From Ichthyophonus hoferi (taxonomy: Eukaryota; Opisthokonta; Ichthyosporea; Ichthyophonida; Ichthyophonidae), in contig NAOQ01000620.1 in the NCBI GenBank assembly GCA_002751075.1, positions 5,330-22,889 on the forward strand: a stretch of DNA of 17,560 nt, read 5' to 3'. Positions 8,571 to 17,560 of the stretch are shown one piece after another. Numbering within the stretch: the first letter of the stretch is position 1; each line of letters starts with the position of its first letter. The notes under the pieces were generated by a model, which saw only the letters and a list, made by a program, of their open reading frames with translations, was not told the DNA's origin and searched no databases. Both the position numbers and the translations under genes were made by a program.

Positions 8571-10233
8571 TTATTCGTCGTCCTTGGCAGCCTTGCAAAG
8601 ACTTTCATAGGCGGTCTCGTCCAACAGGTCATTCAGCTCAAGGGGCTTAGTAAGCTTGACCTTAATGAGCCAGCCTGTAGGGTGACAGGGTGGTAATGAT
8701 GAATTAATTAAGATTACTATACTCTCGGAAGAAAAATTATTTTATAACTAATAAAATATAATAATACAAGATATAAACAAACCGTACCAATCTACCCTCT
8801 GTGGCGGCATTAGAGTTAATGAGGGTAGGCCTGGCTACCACTTTAACATTGTAATATAACAATATAACAGAGAAATACCCCATACAATATACTAGCAAAA
8901 CCTACCATCAGTGGCGGCACTAGAGTTAATAAGTGCTGGGCTCTCGACCACCTTGTCATTAATTTCGGTTACCTCTCCAGTAACAGGGGCAAGAACATCA
9001 CTGGCAGCCTTCACACTCTCCACAATTCCCATCTCGGCTGTGTAAATTAGAGCGAAAATTAGAAATTAGAAATTTTTATAAAAAATGATATATTATCATA
9101 TAGATAAAAGACACTTCACAATTCCCATCATAGCTATGAAATTACCGTGAAAATCAGAAAATTTAAAGTCAAAAGGAATAATGCATGTATTATATATATA
9201 GAGAGAGAGAAAAAAAGATATATAATACGATTGATTGCTACTAACTATACTTATTATCCATAAAACATGGTTTTAAAATCATATATTATATAAATATATG
9301 TAGCCATATAATAAAGATAATATATTTTTTATAACTATTGTACCAAATGAGTCAAAATTTTAACATTTATAACAAATAATATGTCTATGATCCTATATGA
9401 TATATTATACTATATATAGCCATATATATTACCATATAATACATCTAGTCACACATAAGAGATAATAAAATATAATTTAAAAATATTGTATCAATTGGGT
9501 CGCATATATTTAAATTATATTGATATGCTTCTATTGGGTAGTCGAGACTTTATCTAAACCCACATATAGTAAGATATAATATAATATAATATAATATAAA
9601 AATGCAGTCAAAAAATTATGTATAATATATATATTATATAAAAAGAGAGTATAATCAATGTATTAAAATATTAATACAGCCATCCACTCATTGGCAAGGG
9701 CAGTAATTACATTATAATTGAATACGATCCATAATTTAAAAACAAAACCCCAAATAGCATCTTATTTTCCAAATTTGAACCAATAAATCCTACTACTAGA
9801 ATTCCCTAGAGTAGAGATAATCCAATCCTATTTAAGATTAATTAAGTAAGTCTCTTTGTAAAAATTAAAGACTGTTTGATCAATGTAAACCTAACTGCAT
9901 TTATATATATATATAGCTGTATAATATAAAAGTTATCTAACCAATAGTATGTTACTATTAATATTAGGTTATATTTTAAGAGGAAGATTTGAATGGTTAA
10001 ATATAGTGATATCAAGCCAACATTAGATAGAATATAATATAAACACCCAATAATATCAGTGTTACATTTTAAATCAAAACCTACCATTCTGGGTAACGGT
10101 GGATCCGACAGATGGAAGTTCGACATAGACAAGGTCACCCAGAGTATGCTATAATATATTATAATACAGTATGGTATATAGGATAGGATTGTAGTAGGGT
10201 TAATGTCAATCTATATCTATATCTATATATAGA

Positions 10234-10267
<34 letters not shown>

Positions 10268-11506
10268 GTAATAGAAACATACAATTGGTCAGTTAAATAG
10301 GATAAAAAGATATGATTTTGGATTTGGGACCAATAAGGATTAATATAAAAGAATTAGGATAACAAGAAGGAATATATATATGACGTTCAGTTAATAGATT
10401 ATACCCACAAATTAAAAACCAGAATTAAAAATAATTAAAATTTAACGAGAGAGTAAAACTAAGACTAAAACTAACCTGCGCATAATCGGTGATACCAATA
10501 GTAGCAGTCTCCCCCTCTACAGTGACCCACTCATGATCCTTGGTGAACTTGGTTGCATAGCAACGAGCAGCTACACAGAGTGCGGCAAAGGGGGTGGCCT
10601 TACCTATATATGTATGTGTAGGTGGGGGCAGGAGAAGAGAGAGAGAGGGAGGAATGTTAATAATAATATAATATGAAAATTAAATAATGTGTTTTTTTTA
10701 AAAAAAAGCATTTATTAACAATAACTATTATTTACAAGATAATATAAATATTATATATAATAATTAGAGGGAAAAAAAATGTACAGGGAAAGGAAAAGGG
10801 CGGGAAAATAACACCGATTATTCGGGAAATATAACTTGAGATGAATCATTCATAGCCTATATACACCCCATGTTAAAATTAAATATTACTATTTTCCTTT
10901 ATACACATGTCTCTGTCGCCATTTTATTCCATTTTTTTCTATCTATCTATACAAATAACATACAATTACTTTATTCTAAATCCTTTACAGTATAAAAAAA
11001 TTATATAACTATGGTGATAATTGACAATTCTATCACACTAGTATGATCAAACTAAAAAGGAAAATATATCTATTTCTATACTTAATCATAATATAATTAA
11101 TATAATTCATCCTAGTAGAGCACGGGTTTATAGCATACATTATAAAACTAACTACCGCCTTATTATTATATTGTTTGATAGTAGGTGTATTAATAAACAG
11201 TGAATAAAGGTAAAGTATAAAAAGTAAACCAATACAAAAGCGGAGCTAAAAAGTAATCAATTTAATTTTAAACTTTAAAAAACATTTATTTATTCTTTGA
11301 ATATTAATACATTCGGGAGCTAGTATGATGCAACTATGTACGCATGATATGTATGTATTTATTATTATACACAATTACTATGCTCACTTACTATACATTG
11401 AATTACACGTCATTTGTTTTACATATAAACTACAAAGAAAGAAAAATAAACACTTACCGGCAACGCGGGCGATGTTGAAAACACTAGACAAACGAGAAAT
11501 AGACAT
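8571..11506 (-). CDS. GCSH: Glycine cleavage system H protein, mitochondrial (five exons)
   Basis: The H protein carries the aminomethyl group on a lipoyl-lysine between the P, T and L proteins of the mitochondrial glycine cleavage system. Read on the minus strand, the coding exons are 11506-11458, 10603-10476, 10148-10085, 9037-8906 and 8674-8571. They total 477 nt, or 158 codons plus a TAA stop. All four introns (854, 327, 1047 and 231 nt) are GT-AG, and the frame holds across every junction. Residues 1-35 look like a mitochondrial presequence: Arg at 5, 14 and 30, no acidic residue before Asp39, and an R-C-Y-A-T-K context near the expected cleavage. The mature part opens with FTKDHEW, continues with GITDYAQ and [10 protein letters not shown], and has the lipoylation motif ESVK with Lys90. 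It ends with GWLIKVKL and an acidic tail, as is usual for the family. Length is normal. The ATG sits in ACCATGT, a good start context. Seen: exons and motifs. Known: family function. Exon borders are inferred from splice signals and homology, without transcript data. Confidence 0.96.
8796..8840 (-). pseudogene. Exon-like partial duplicate of GCSH exon 4 inside the last intron
   Basis: This 45-nt stretch lies in the last GCSH intron (8675-8905), 65 nt downstream of the real exon 4. It resembles the 3' end of exon 4, with about 45 of 60 bases matching over a slightly longer ungapped stretch including the donor. Exon 4 reads [15 protein letters not shown]; the duplicate reads [15 protein letters not shown]. 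It keeps a GT donor (8795-8794) and has an AG just before it (8842-8841). It is a multiple of three and matches the phase of the flanking exons, so inclusion would add 15 residues after residue 124 without breaking the frame. The front two thirds of exon 4 are absent. It is either a decaying tandem duplication or a rarely used cassette exon. The acceptor tract is weak, and inserting a repeat there would probably disturb the H-protein fold, so I favour a non-functional relic. Confidence 0.72.
9038..10084 (-). other. GCSH intron 3: AT-rich, simple repeats only
   Basis: This is the longest GCSH intron (1047 nt). It holds a TA run joined to a GA run near 9190-9212, a run of ATAAT units at 9573-9598 and other TATA-rich stretches. 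No coding sequence or RNA gene was recognised in it. Confidence 0.85.
10202..10265. repeat. Compound microsatellite, CTATAT units then (GA)n, in GCSH intron 2
   Basis: A short run of CTATAT-type units is followed by an uninterrupted GA run at about 10237-10264 (14 units). It lies inside the 327-nt intron between exons 2 and 3, 54 nt from exon 3. On the transcribed strand the run reads (TC)n, a pyrimidine tract facing the intron 2 acceptor. Confidence 0.9.
10604..11457 (-). other. GCSH intron 1: AT-rich, no gene seen
   Basis: This 854-nt intron separates the presequence exon from the exon that starts the mature domain. It begins GTAAGT on the minus strand and ends in TATAG. Exon 2 begins with GTAAG, which itself looks like a donor, but only the upstream AG keeps the reading frame. 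No coding sequence was recognised inside it. Confidence 0.85.
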
Positions 11507-13204
11507 GGTGCATTATATTATCTATGAGGGAAGGAGAACGACTGACATTATTAAAAAGAAAAAAAAATGAAAGAAAAAATATATATCATAATACCTTACA
11601 TGGTAATTTTTTAAAATACATAGCTTTGTTACACTGTTTTATATGTTTGCCTTTCATTTTACTTGTGTTTATTATAAAACGTTTATAGTATTATTATTAC
11701 ATATTATTATTATTATATGGCATCGATAGTATAGAGGTTATGTATAGTCAGGGTTACAGGTAGTGTAGTAATACTATTATATTATATTCGGTTTACTTTA
11801 CAATATAGACAACATCAACCAGTATAAAGGTAAATATAAAAATACAATCATATTATTGAAAGGACCGCCTACATACAACAATACGTCAGAATATGTATAT
11901 AAACATACATACACATATACATACATACACATTTAGTGTAATATTAATTACCTAGAATGATTAGTAGAACAATTTCAGAATCTTATCTGTCTGCAATTAT
12001 ATACAAATAAGGGGTACATAAATTAAACTTGGTCTTTTGAAACATAGGAAAAATATCCCACTATTCTTATGATACATAATTTTTACATATATTACCTGTA
12101 ATTTATATACCTATCTCATGATAAATTGGAAGGTTTTTGAAAGTTTTATAGTTTCAAGTGATATATTACAATTTTCGTTTGAGGACATTTGGTTTTTCTA
12201 AACTATCCTGAATTTTAACGGGCATTTTTGGAATTAAAACTCATTGCGTTCAACTAGTAATATAAACCAATATAAATTAATATTTATTCTTCTAATATCC
12301 TAGACCAATACACTGTGCTACTATATAATAGAAAATAGATTCCGATTCGCTAATAAAAATTATGAGCCTGGTATGCCAAATACAGTCATATGATCGTAGC
12401 AAAGTATTGTTAGATTGGATACAATATTTTACTCTATTTCTATTAACTATTGCATTTTATGGTAAAAATGTGTACAACTATGCGATCAAGATAATCGCAG
12501 AATAAAGCATATTGACTAATTGAATATTTGATCATATTAATCAATCTTCACAAATATATATGCATACATTCAAAATAAAAAAATAAAATGTACATGATTT
12601 AAATATATAGCTAATTTGAAAATATATAAAGCCATATATATATGTATAGTAGTACTATTATTTTTGATTTCTTTTTAATCTTGGCGATTACTTAGCGATT
12701 AATTAATCGCATCACGAAGCTGTAAAGATTACCTATTAATAAGTGATCATATCATACCAATGCTATATGTATTCACAACGAATAGAATTTGTTTTAATAG
12801 TATAATAATATAATATGAGCATGTAGTCATATATATTGTACATACATGTATATATATAAAGTAACAAATAATAATGTAATATATTTTAAAAAACACCTTT
12901 ACATATGGAGGAAAAGCTAGAATATATAAATAAATACAAAATTCGATGTAAATGAAATAGTTCATGATATGTATTATTAAATATGTACCCGATATATATT
13001 ACATATATAGCAGCAAATTCATATAATGTAGCTTATAAAGTAATACATTTGTGTATAAAGATAAACTATAATATATAAATGAATGGGTTCTAACATACAA
13101 TATGGACCATAGGTTATACTATAATATATAATCAAATAGCTATTTCTGTTACATATCTTGCTAGAAAAATCTACTGTATTCTAGAGCAAGATAATAATTT
13201 CATA
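11507..13204. other. AT-rich spacer upstream of GCSH
   Basis: This region should hold the GCSH promoter and 5' untranslated region on the minus strand, but no clear TATA box or initiator stands out among the many TATA runs. Other contents are a CATA-rich microsatellite at about 11905-11931 and a 16-bp perfect palindrome at 12695-12710. No gene was recognised. Confidence 0.6.
12695..12710. repeat. Perfect 16-bp palindrome
   Basis: GCGATTAATTAATCGC reads the same on both strands. A direct copy of its half-site, GCGATTA, lies 12 bases before it at 12684-12690. Confidence 0.9.
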
Positions 13205-14165
13205 ATAAAAGCATTGGTATACATACTATAACCATCTATAGCAGTTCTGGTGACTTGTCTATAGGCTTCGGGGGCTCCAATTATCCAATGAAGTGTTGTT
13301 TAGAAGGATCTCTTGCTAGGCTAGCAATAGAGAGAGTGCTTAATAGAAGCATGAGATGAATTCAATATAAGATAAGGAGTATATAATGGTTCTGTCCTCA
13401 GCTATTTAAAGTATTCTTCTATAAATTGAGGAGTAACTCCTGCCTTAATTCGCTTAGATGCGTTTGTGGTAATAGCACAGTGTGAATAATCAGTGACAGT
13501 GCTAAGGCTGGGGGTACGTAATAGTTACTACTCTCAAAAGTACCTGAAACGTTCCTAATATTCTCGATAGAAAAAAAACCTAAATACTCACGACGTAATA
13601 AAATACGGCAGTTAGAGTACAGGTCAAGTATCTCCCAACCATCATTGATGAGAATATATATATATATGAGATGTTAACAAGTTATGAGAAACAAAAGTAT
13701 TTATTTGTAATGGCTTATACGTCATTATCCCACTCTATATTAGTTATTTTTATTCTTTTTATCCTCTTCGCAACCCTTGTTTATTGCGGATGTCAATGTA
13801 GTAGTGTTTCATATTTTGGTTCCAAATAGAAACGATCACATAGACCCTTATTGGTTAATGTGACTCATGAGACCAGTAAGACCAGCTAGAATTCCTTGAT
13901 CATAACTTGATCTTAATTCCTCAAGTAGAATGTGTGTCCTTGTTTGGACGGCTTTTTAGCTACACCCAAAAATTAAAACGGAAGTGCGTGATTGGATTAA
14001 CTCGTGCCCGCATCATGAGTCCAATCTACGTTGGCGAACTACTTCATCTGACTCGGAAAGTCATTAAAATGACTAATATTGGACTAATCATTTCATGATC
14101 TGTATGTTACCAGCTTGTTCCTTCGGAGTTGACAGTCTTGCCACATAGTAAAAAACTACTTTATT
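13205..14165 (-). repeat. Decayed coding-like repeat family 1, copy B (longest)
   Basis: Read on the minus strand this is the most complete copy. Its first 200 bases match only copy C and the following 750 match copy A. It shares the PALALSL block near 13480, the G-V-T-P block near 13435 and the G-A-P-E-A block near 13265 with copy A. No long terminal repeats, terminal inverted repeats or known enzyme motifs were recognised. Many breaks; old. Confidence 0.7.
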
Positions 14166-15049
14166 GATGTAGGATATTTTCTGATATTTTATTTTATACG
14201 ACGATGGAATTTTATTTTGTATGTGGCTATATAATATATATTTCATTCTATTATATTCTATTACAGAAATTATAATATAAACTATTACTGTACATTAGTA
14301 TGATTTCGTACTGGTATTTTAATAATAATACCTTATAAGTGTATAGATTCGGCACAATGTATCTCTATTTCCAAACATGCAATTTTTATAGGAATGTGAT
14401 GTATCGAAAAATATTATAATAGTAAATATACATGTATAAATCTTTTAATGATAAATAAGATATGTATATCTATACCTATATAAAACAAAAATATCATATA
14501 TATCACACTATATTACATATTATATTGTATCATAATATATTTATCTTACAACTAACGGTAATTAATTAATTAATTACCGTTCATATCATGTTTTTATATA
14601 TGCACTTATGCGTCTAAGTATTCCAGCCCAACTATTAATTGCCTGTTGTTTATTTTTATATAAAAGATTATATTTTTGGATTTTAAATTTTAAATTTTAA
14701 ATTTTTTAAAGCATCCTTATATAAATGTATAGTTAATGTAGCCAACAAAATAAGCTATGGTTATTATAATTACTTATATATGATCGGATTTGATAGTGGT
14801 GGATGATATAAAATATTAAATGGTATATGCATAGTATTAGTATATTACAAAATATAGAACAATATACACCATGAATATAAGTTGTAATAAGTATTAATTT
14901 TAGAAAAAATCAATATATCTTTGTTGGAATCTAACCTCCCACTGCATTTTCTCCTATCGTTTCTTTACACTTGTTTTTTGTGTCACAGAAAAAATCATTA
15001 TGATCTTACTTAGCTAAAGCCTAGTATAACATTAATTGGATACAAGGAT
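14166..15049. other. AT-rich spacer with a palindrome and a short tandem repeat
   Basis: No gene seen. It contains the perfect palindrome at 14554-14581 and a tandem run of ATTTTAA units at about 14680-14706. Confidence 0.65.
14554..14581. repeat. Perfect 28-bp palindrome with a (TTAA)n core
   Basis: The arms AACGGTAA and TTACCGTT flank a core of TTAA units. All 28 bases are self-complementary, and symmetry stops abruptly on both sides. Confidence 0.95.
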
Positions 15050-15280
15050 CATAGATTAGCCATTGAACCAGTTACATCAAGGTATGATTCAAAATTAGAT
15101 TTGATCAACTACGACCTTGATCAATAAATTGTTGAGATCATTGTTCTGATTGAAAATCGCGATCGCAATTGATCACATTATTCACTAGAATTACCGATTA
15201 CATTATGAGATTACATGGTTCCTTAGGTTTACACGTTTCCTGAGTGCCACAACAGGGACAATGACTTGTATGGTACACTA
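15050..15280 (+). repeat. Decayed coding-like repeat family 2, copy 2
   Basis: Inverted relative to 6671-6870 and sharing its blocks in order. One frame reads GYKDHRLAIEPVTSRYDSKL near 15040-15098, then I-E-N-R-D near 15150 and L-P-I-T-L near 15197. These last two blocks correspond to the other copy. It is broken and of unknown class. Confidence 0.6.
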
Positions 15281-15360
15281 ACACATCACAAACAATAGTT
15301 TGTTTAAATATGCACAAATATATATTCAGTGAATGTTTTTAGCTATTTTATAATTGTAAG

Positions 15361-15396
15361 TGTTAAAAAATACTAGTTGTGCTAGTATTCTTAACA
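15361..15396. repeat. Near-perfect hairpin, stem about 14-15 bp
   Basis: GTTAAAAAATACTAG pairs with CTAGTATTCTTAAC across a TTGTG loop, with one mismatch or bulge. Nothing nearby indicates a gene for it to act on. Confidence 0.75.
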
Positions 15397-15984
15397 GTTC
15401 CAAATACATATATGATTAGAAAACACCAACCATCAGGTTGACTTATTAGAAATATCAAAGTCTAATAAATCAAATCTATCAGGAGGCACCCGATTCGAGA
15501 TATAGACCATTCAGCTTCTTTTACGCAAACTATGACCAGACACAAAAGAAAGCCTTAGCAAAAGATTAAAAAAACCGAAGAAAAACCGAGAATGACAAAT
15601 ATTAGGATATTACCACACATAACATGTACACGTCGTTCTCTCTGCAAGTACTGTGTACTGTGGATACCGGTATCTCCATTGACACGGAAGATTCCAAATG
15701 GCTCAGGATTGGAATAGATGCCATGAAAGATAACACAATTGCAATCCAGTAAACAAAATATGCTTAGATAAATTTACTTCATACCTGCAAACAAGGTTTG
15801 ACCCTCTAAATCACTTTCTCACATTTTATATGAGTCAGATCCTCTCTCCAATATAAATTAATCCTGTCATTTTCATTCAAATCACAAGAGATCAATTCCA
15901 GAACTAAAAGCTCTTGCAATCAATAAATATTAGAATCCGTCTCCATAAATCAATACGTTTATGGTAATTAATTAGCAATCAATT

Positions 15985-16050
15985 AATGGATATCGTGATC
16001 ATTATTTCTAATTAAAAATTGTGGTCACAAGCAATCACATGCCTTATTAC
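15985..16050 (+). repeat. Decayed coding-like repeat family 2, copy 3 (short)
   Basis: TTCTAATTAAAAATTGTGGT followed by CACAAGCAATCACA matches the core of copies 1 and 2 (TTCTGATTG-x-AAATCG, then CACAAGCAATCAC in copy 1). Similarity fades soon after 16050. Confidence 0.5.
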
Positions 16051-16052
16051 GA

Positions 16053-16505
16053 ATCCTGCTTAGGCATCCTGCTTAAGACAAGTCCTGCTGACTTGTTCAA
16101 TAATAAAAATTATATCTTAGCATATATATACTCCGTGTATGCAAACGGACACGTTAAAACACACCTTAATGTGGTACTCTCTCTCCCTCTAAACAAATAT
16201 AGGTCAAAAGAACACTTTTGCTTCTATTTATTATTACTAAAATGGCAGCAGGGAAAACTTAGTTTATCATGGTAACAAAACTTGATAATTTTATCAAGTT
16301 AACAATCTATAAATGTCAAAAACACTTTTTCCCAACCCTACATCCATTCCAAACCTCTGCGTTTGGAGACCCAACTTTATTGCATCTACACATTGTCTTA
16401 AATCTACATTTGAGCTATCAACATTTCCAGCTTCAAAGTGATACCAAAATAATATACAAAACAACTAAGCAACACTAACATAACACCTCAGCCGTCAGAC
16501 GCCAG
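16053..16505. other. Spacer with short repeats and small hairpins
   Basis: ATCCTGCTTA-like units are repeated at about 16053-16078. The next bases, near 16078-16099, form an 8-bp stem (GACAAGTC/GACTTGTT with one G-T pair). TCCAAAC and GTTTGGA pair at 16348-16367. Open frames at 16021-16275 and 16269-16478 have no recognisable content and I do not call them genes. Confidence 0.5.
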
Positions 16506-16583
16506 ATGCCAGAGCCTACCACTGAGCCTACCACAGAGCCATAGCCAGAGCCTACTACAGAGCCGCAGCCAGGGCCAGACTAA
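16506..16583 (+). repeat. GC-rich minisatellite reading as Pro-Glu-Thr repeats
   Basis: GAGCCTACCACA-like 12-base units recur through 16512-16575. In the frame starting at the ATG at 16506 they read PEPTTEP twice over, then a Q-P-G-P-D end and TAA. One TAG interrupts the frame where Gln would fit the pattern. Base composition is sharply more GC-rich than the surroundings. It could be the last exon of a low-complexity (stalk- or mucin-like) protein gene, or a repeat that only looks coding. No upstream exon was identified. Confidence 0.5.
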
Positions 16584-17560
16584 TATGCTCTCAAATCTAA
16601 CACACTTAGACTAAACCAATGTACAACTCAACTACTTAGAAAAATTTATATACCACGTTTATGAACAGAAAACGTTTGCTCAGAACCAATTTTGGCCCAG
16701 CTTATATGCTTTATTAGTATCAGTTTATCGACGTCTAGTATGGATCGTTGATTACAAAATAGAGATTGTACAATATTAAATTAATCTCACCATATACTAA
16801 AAAAATCAATGTGACTTTATACTATATTATACTATACTATTACAATATAGAAGTAATACCATATTTAACTAATCTCACCGCATACTAGAATAATCGATGA
16901 GACAGCATATCACAAACGAGAGCATTGAATGATAATTGAAATAAAAGAATAGTACTCAATCTCACTGTAAATAATGTCTGTCCTATTTTAGGCAAAAGCA
17001 GCATTTTTACGTATGAGATATATTAGTACCTAGACTAATTAGCACCATGATAATAAAATATAGTACTATTATAATATAATGCTATATAGTACAACATAAC
17101 AACTAACGTAATGGTTATATCTCAATCCTGTTCCTCCACTGCCAATTTAATAAAGGCGAACTTCTAATAGGTTTAAGTAAATCTAAATTTAATTTTGAAT
17201 TTCCTTAAATGTTAATACTTATGTTTTTTACAATTATTAGAATGAATGTGATTTGTCAATTATATCACGCCCATAATTTATATATATATATTGAAAAATA
17301 TTGTAAAATACGTATCCTATGATCTTTATGTACTGGATACACTTAAAATCTTAAACACTCATAAATGAAAAGAGAAAAAACTACGTAATTTTTTAATACA
17401 GTACCAAGTTTTATATAATGTATCTACTGCGTATCATACTAATTTTTAAAATTGCATCATTTAAAATATGGCATTGTAAGCGAGAGGTCTATGTTGTGTT
17501 AAGTAGAATATATTATAATATATATATCTTATATATATCACGTTACATAAATGTAATATG
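16584..17560. other. AT-rich spacer, nothing recognised
   Basis: No gene, RNA gene or repeat with a second copy in the window was recognised here. Confidence 0.6.

Noticed and set aside
9842-10138. Minus-strand frame of 98 codons overlapping GCSH exon 3
   Set aside because: It starts in exon 3 out of the H-protein frame and continues through AT-rich intron.
11325-11570. Plus-strand frame of 81 codons
   Set aside because: Antisense to GCSH exon 1 and intron 1; low-complexity AT-rich composition.
13907-14098. Plus-strand open frame of 63 codons
   Set aside because: It is antisense to repeat copy B; its matching region in copy C does not preserve it.
16021-16478. Two overlapping open frames of 84 and 69 codons
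   Set aside because: The first begins inside a repeat copy. Both lack recognisable motifs and have composition like the surrounding spacer.
1-17560. CRISPR arrays, bacterial operons, rRNA genes
   Set aside because: No regularly spaced identical repeats, no prokaryotic gene packing and no rRNA-like conserved blocks. Spliced genes point to a eukaryote.

Overview
The window is AT-rich eukaryotic nuclear DNA with low gene density. Two genes can be supported, both with GT-AG introns. The rest is AT-rich spacer, microsatellites and strongly decayed repeats. The H-protein gene encodes a mitochondrial presequence ending in an R-C-Y-A-T-K context, a Ty1/copia remnant is present, and mature-protein motifs resemble fungal and early-animal H proteins. 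I infer an opisthokont, perhaps a repeat-rich fungus or an early-branching animal, but cannot fix the lineage.

Layout: 67-431 is a foldback element with two long inverted arms. About 640-822 is a Ty1/copia RNase H remnant. 823-3060 is AT-rich spacer. 3062-3327 is a C-tract-rich putative promoter leading into a two-exon gene (3495-4348, +) for a 77-residue protein with a likely FCS-type zinc-binding motif. 5116-5412 holds a spaced direct repeat, and 5486-5991 a decayed coiled-coil reading frame. About 6605-8505 is a patch of old repeat copies, including two copies of one coding-like repeat arranged head to head. The best gene is the five-exon minus-strand gene for mitochondrial glycine cleavage system H protein (GCSH, 11506 down to 8571, 158 aa). 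It is notable for a diverged partial duplicate of exon 4 inside its last intron. 11507-13204 is AT-rich spacer. 13205-14165 is a third copy of the coding-like repeat. 15050-15280 and 15985-16050 are copies of a second repeat. 16506-16583 is a GC-rich Pro-Glu-Thr minisatellite, and the remainder is AT-rich spacer.

The two genes have no visible functional link. GCSH works in mitochondria as the lipoyl-carrying shuttle of glycine decarboxylase. The zinc-finger-like gene has no known role. The most interesting items are the in-frame 45-nt exon-like duplicate in GCSH, the small zinc-binding gene with its CCCCT-rich upstream region, and the unclassified multicopy coding repeat.
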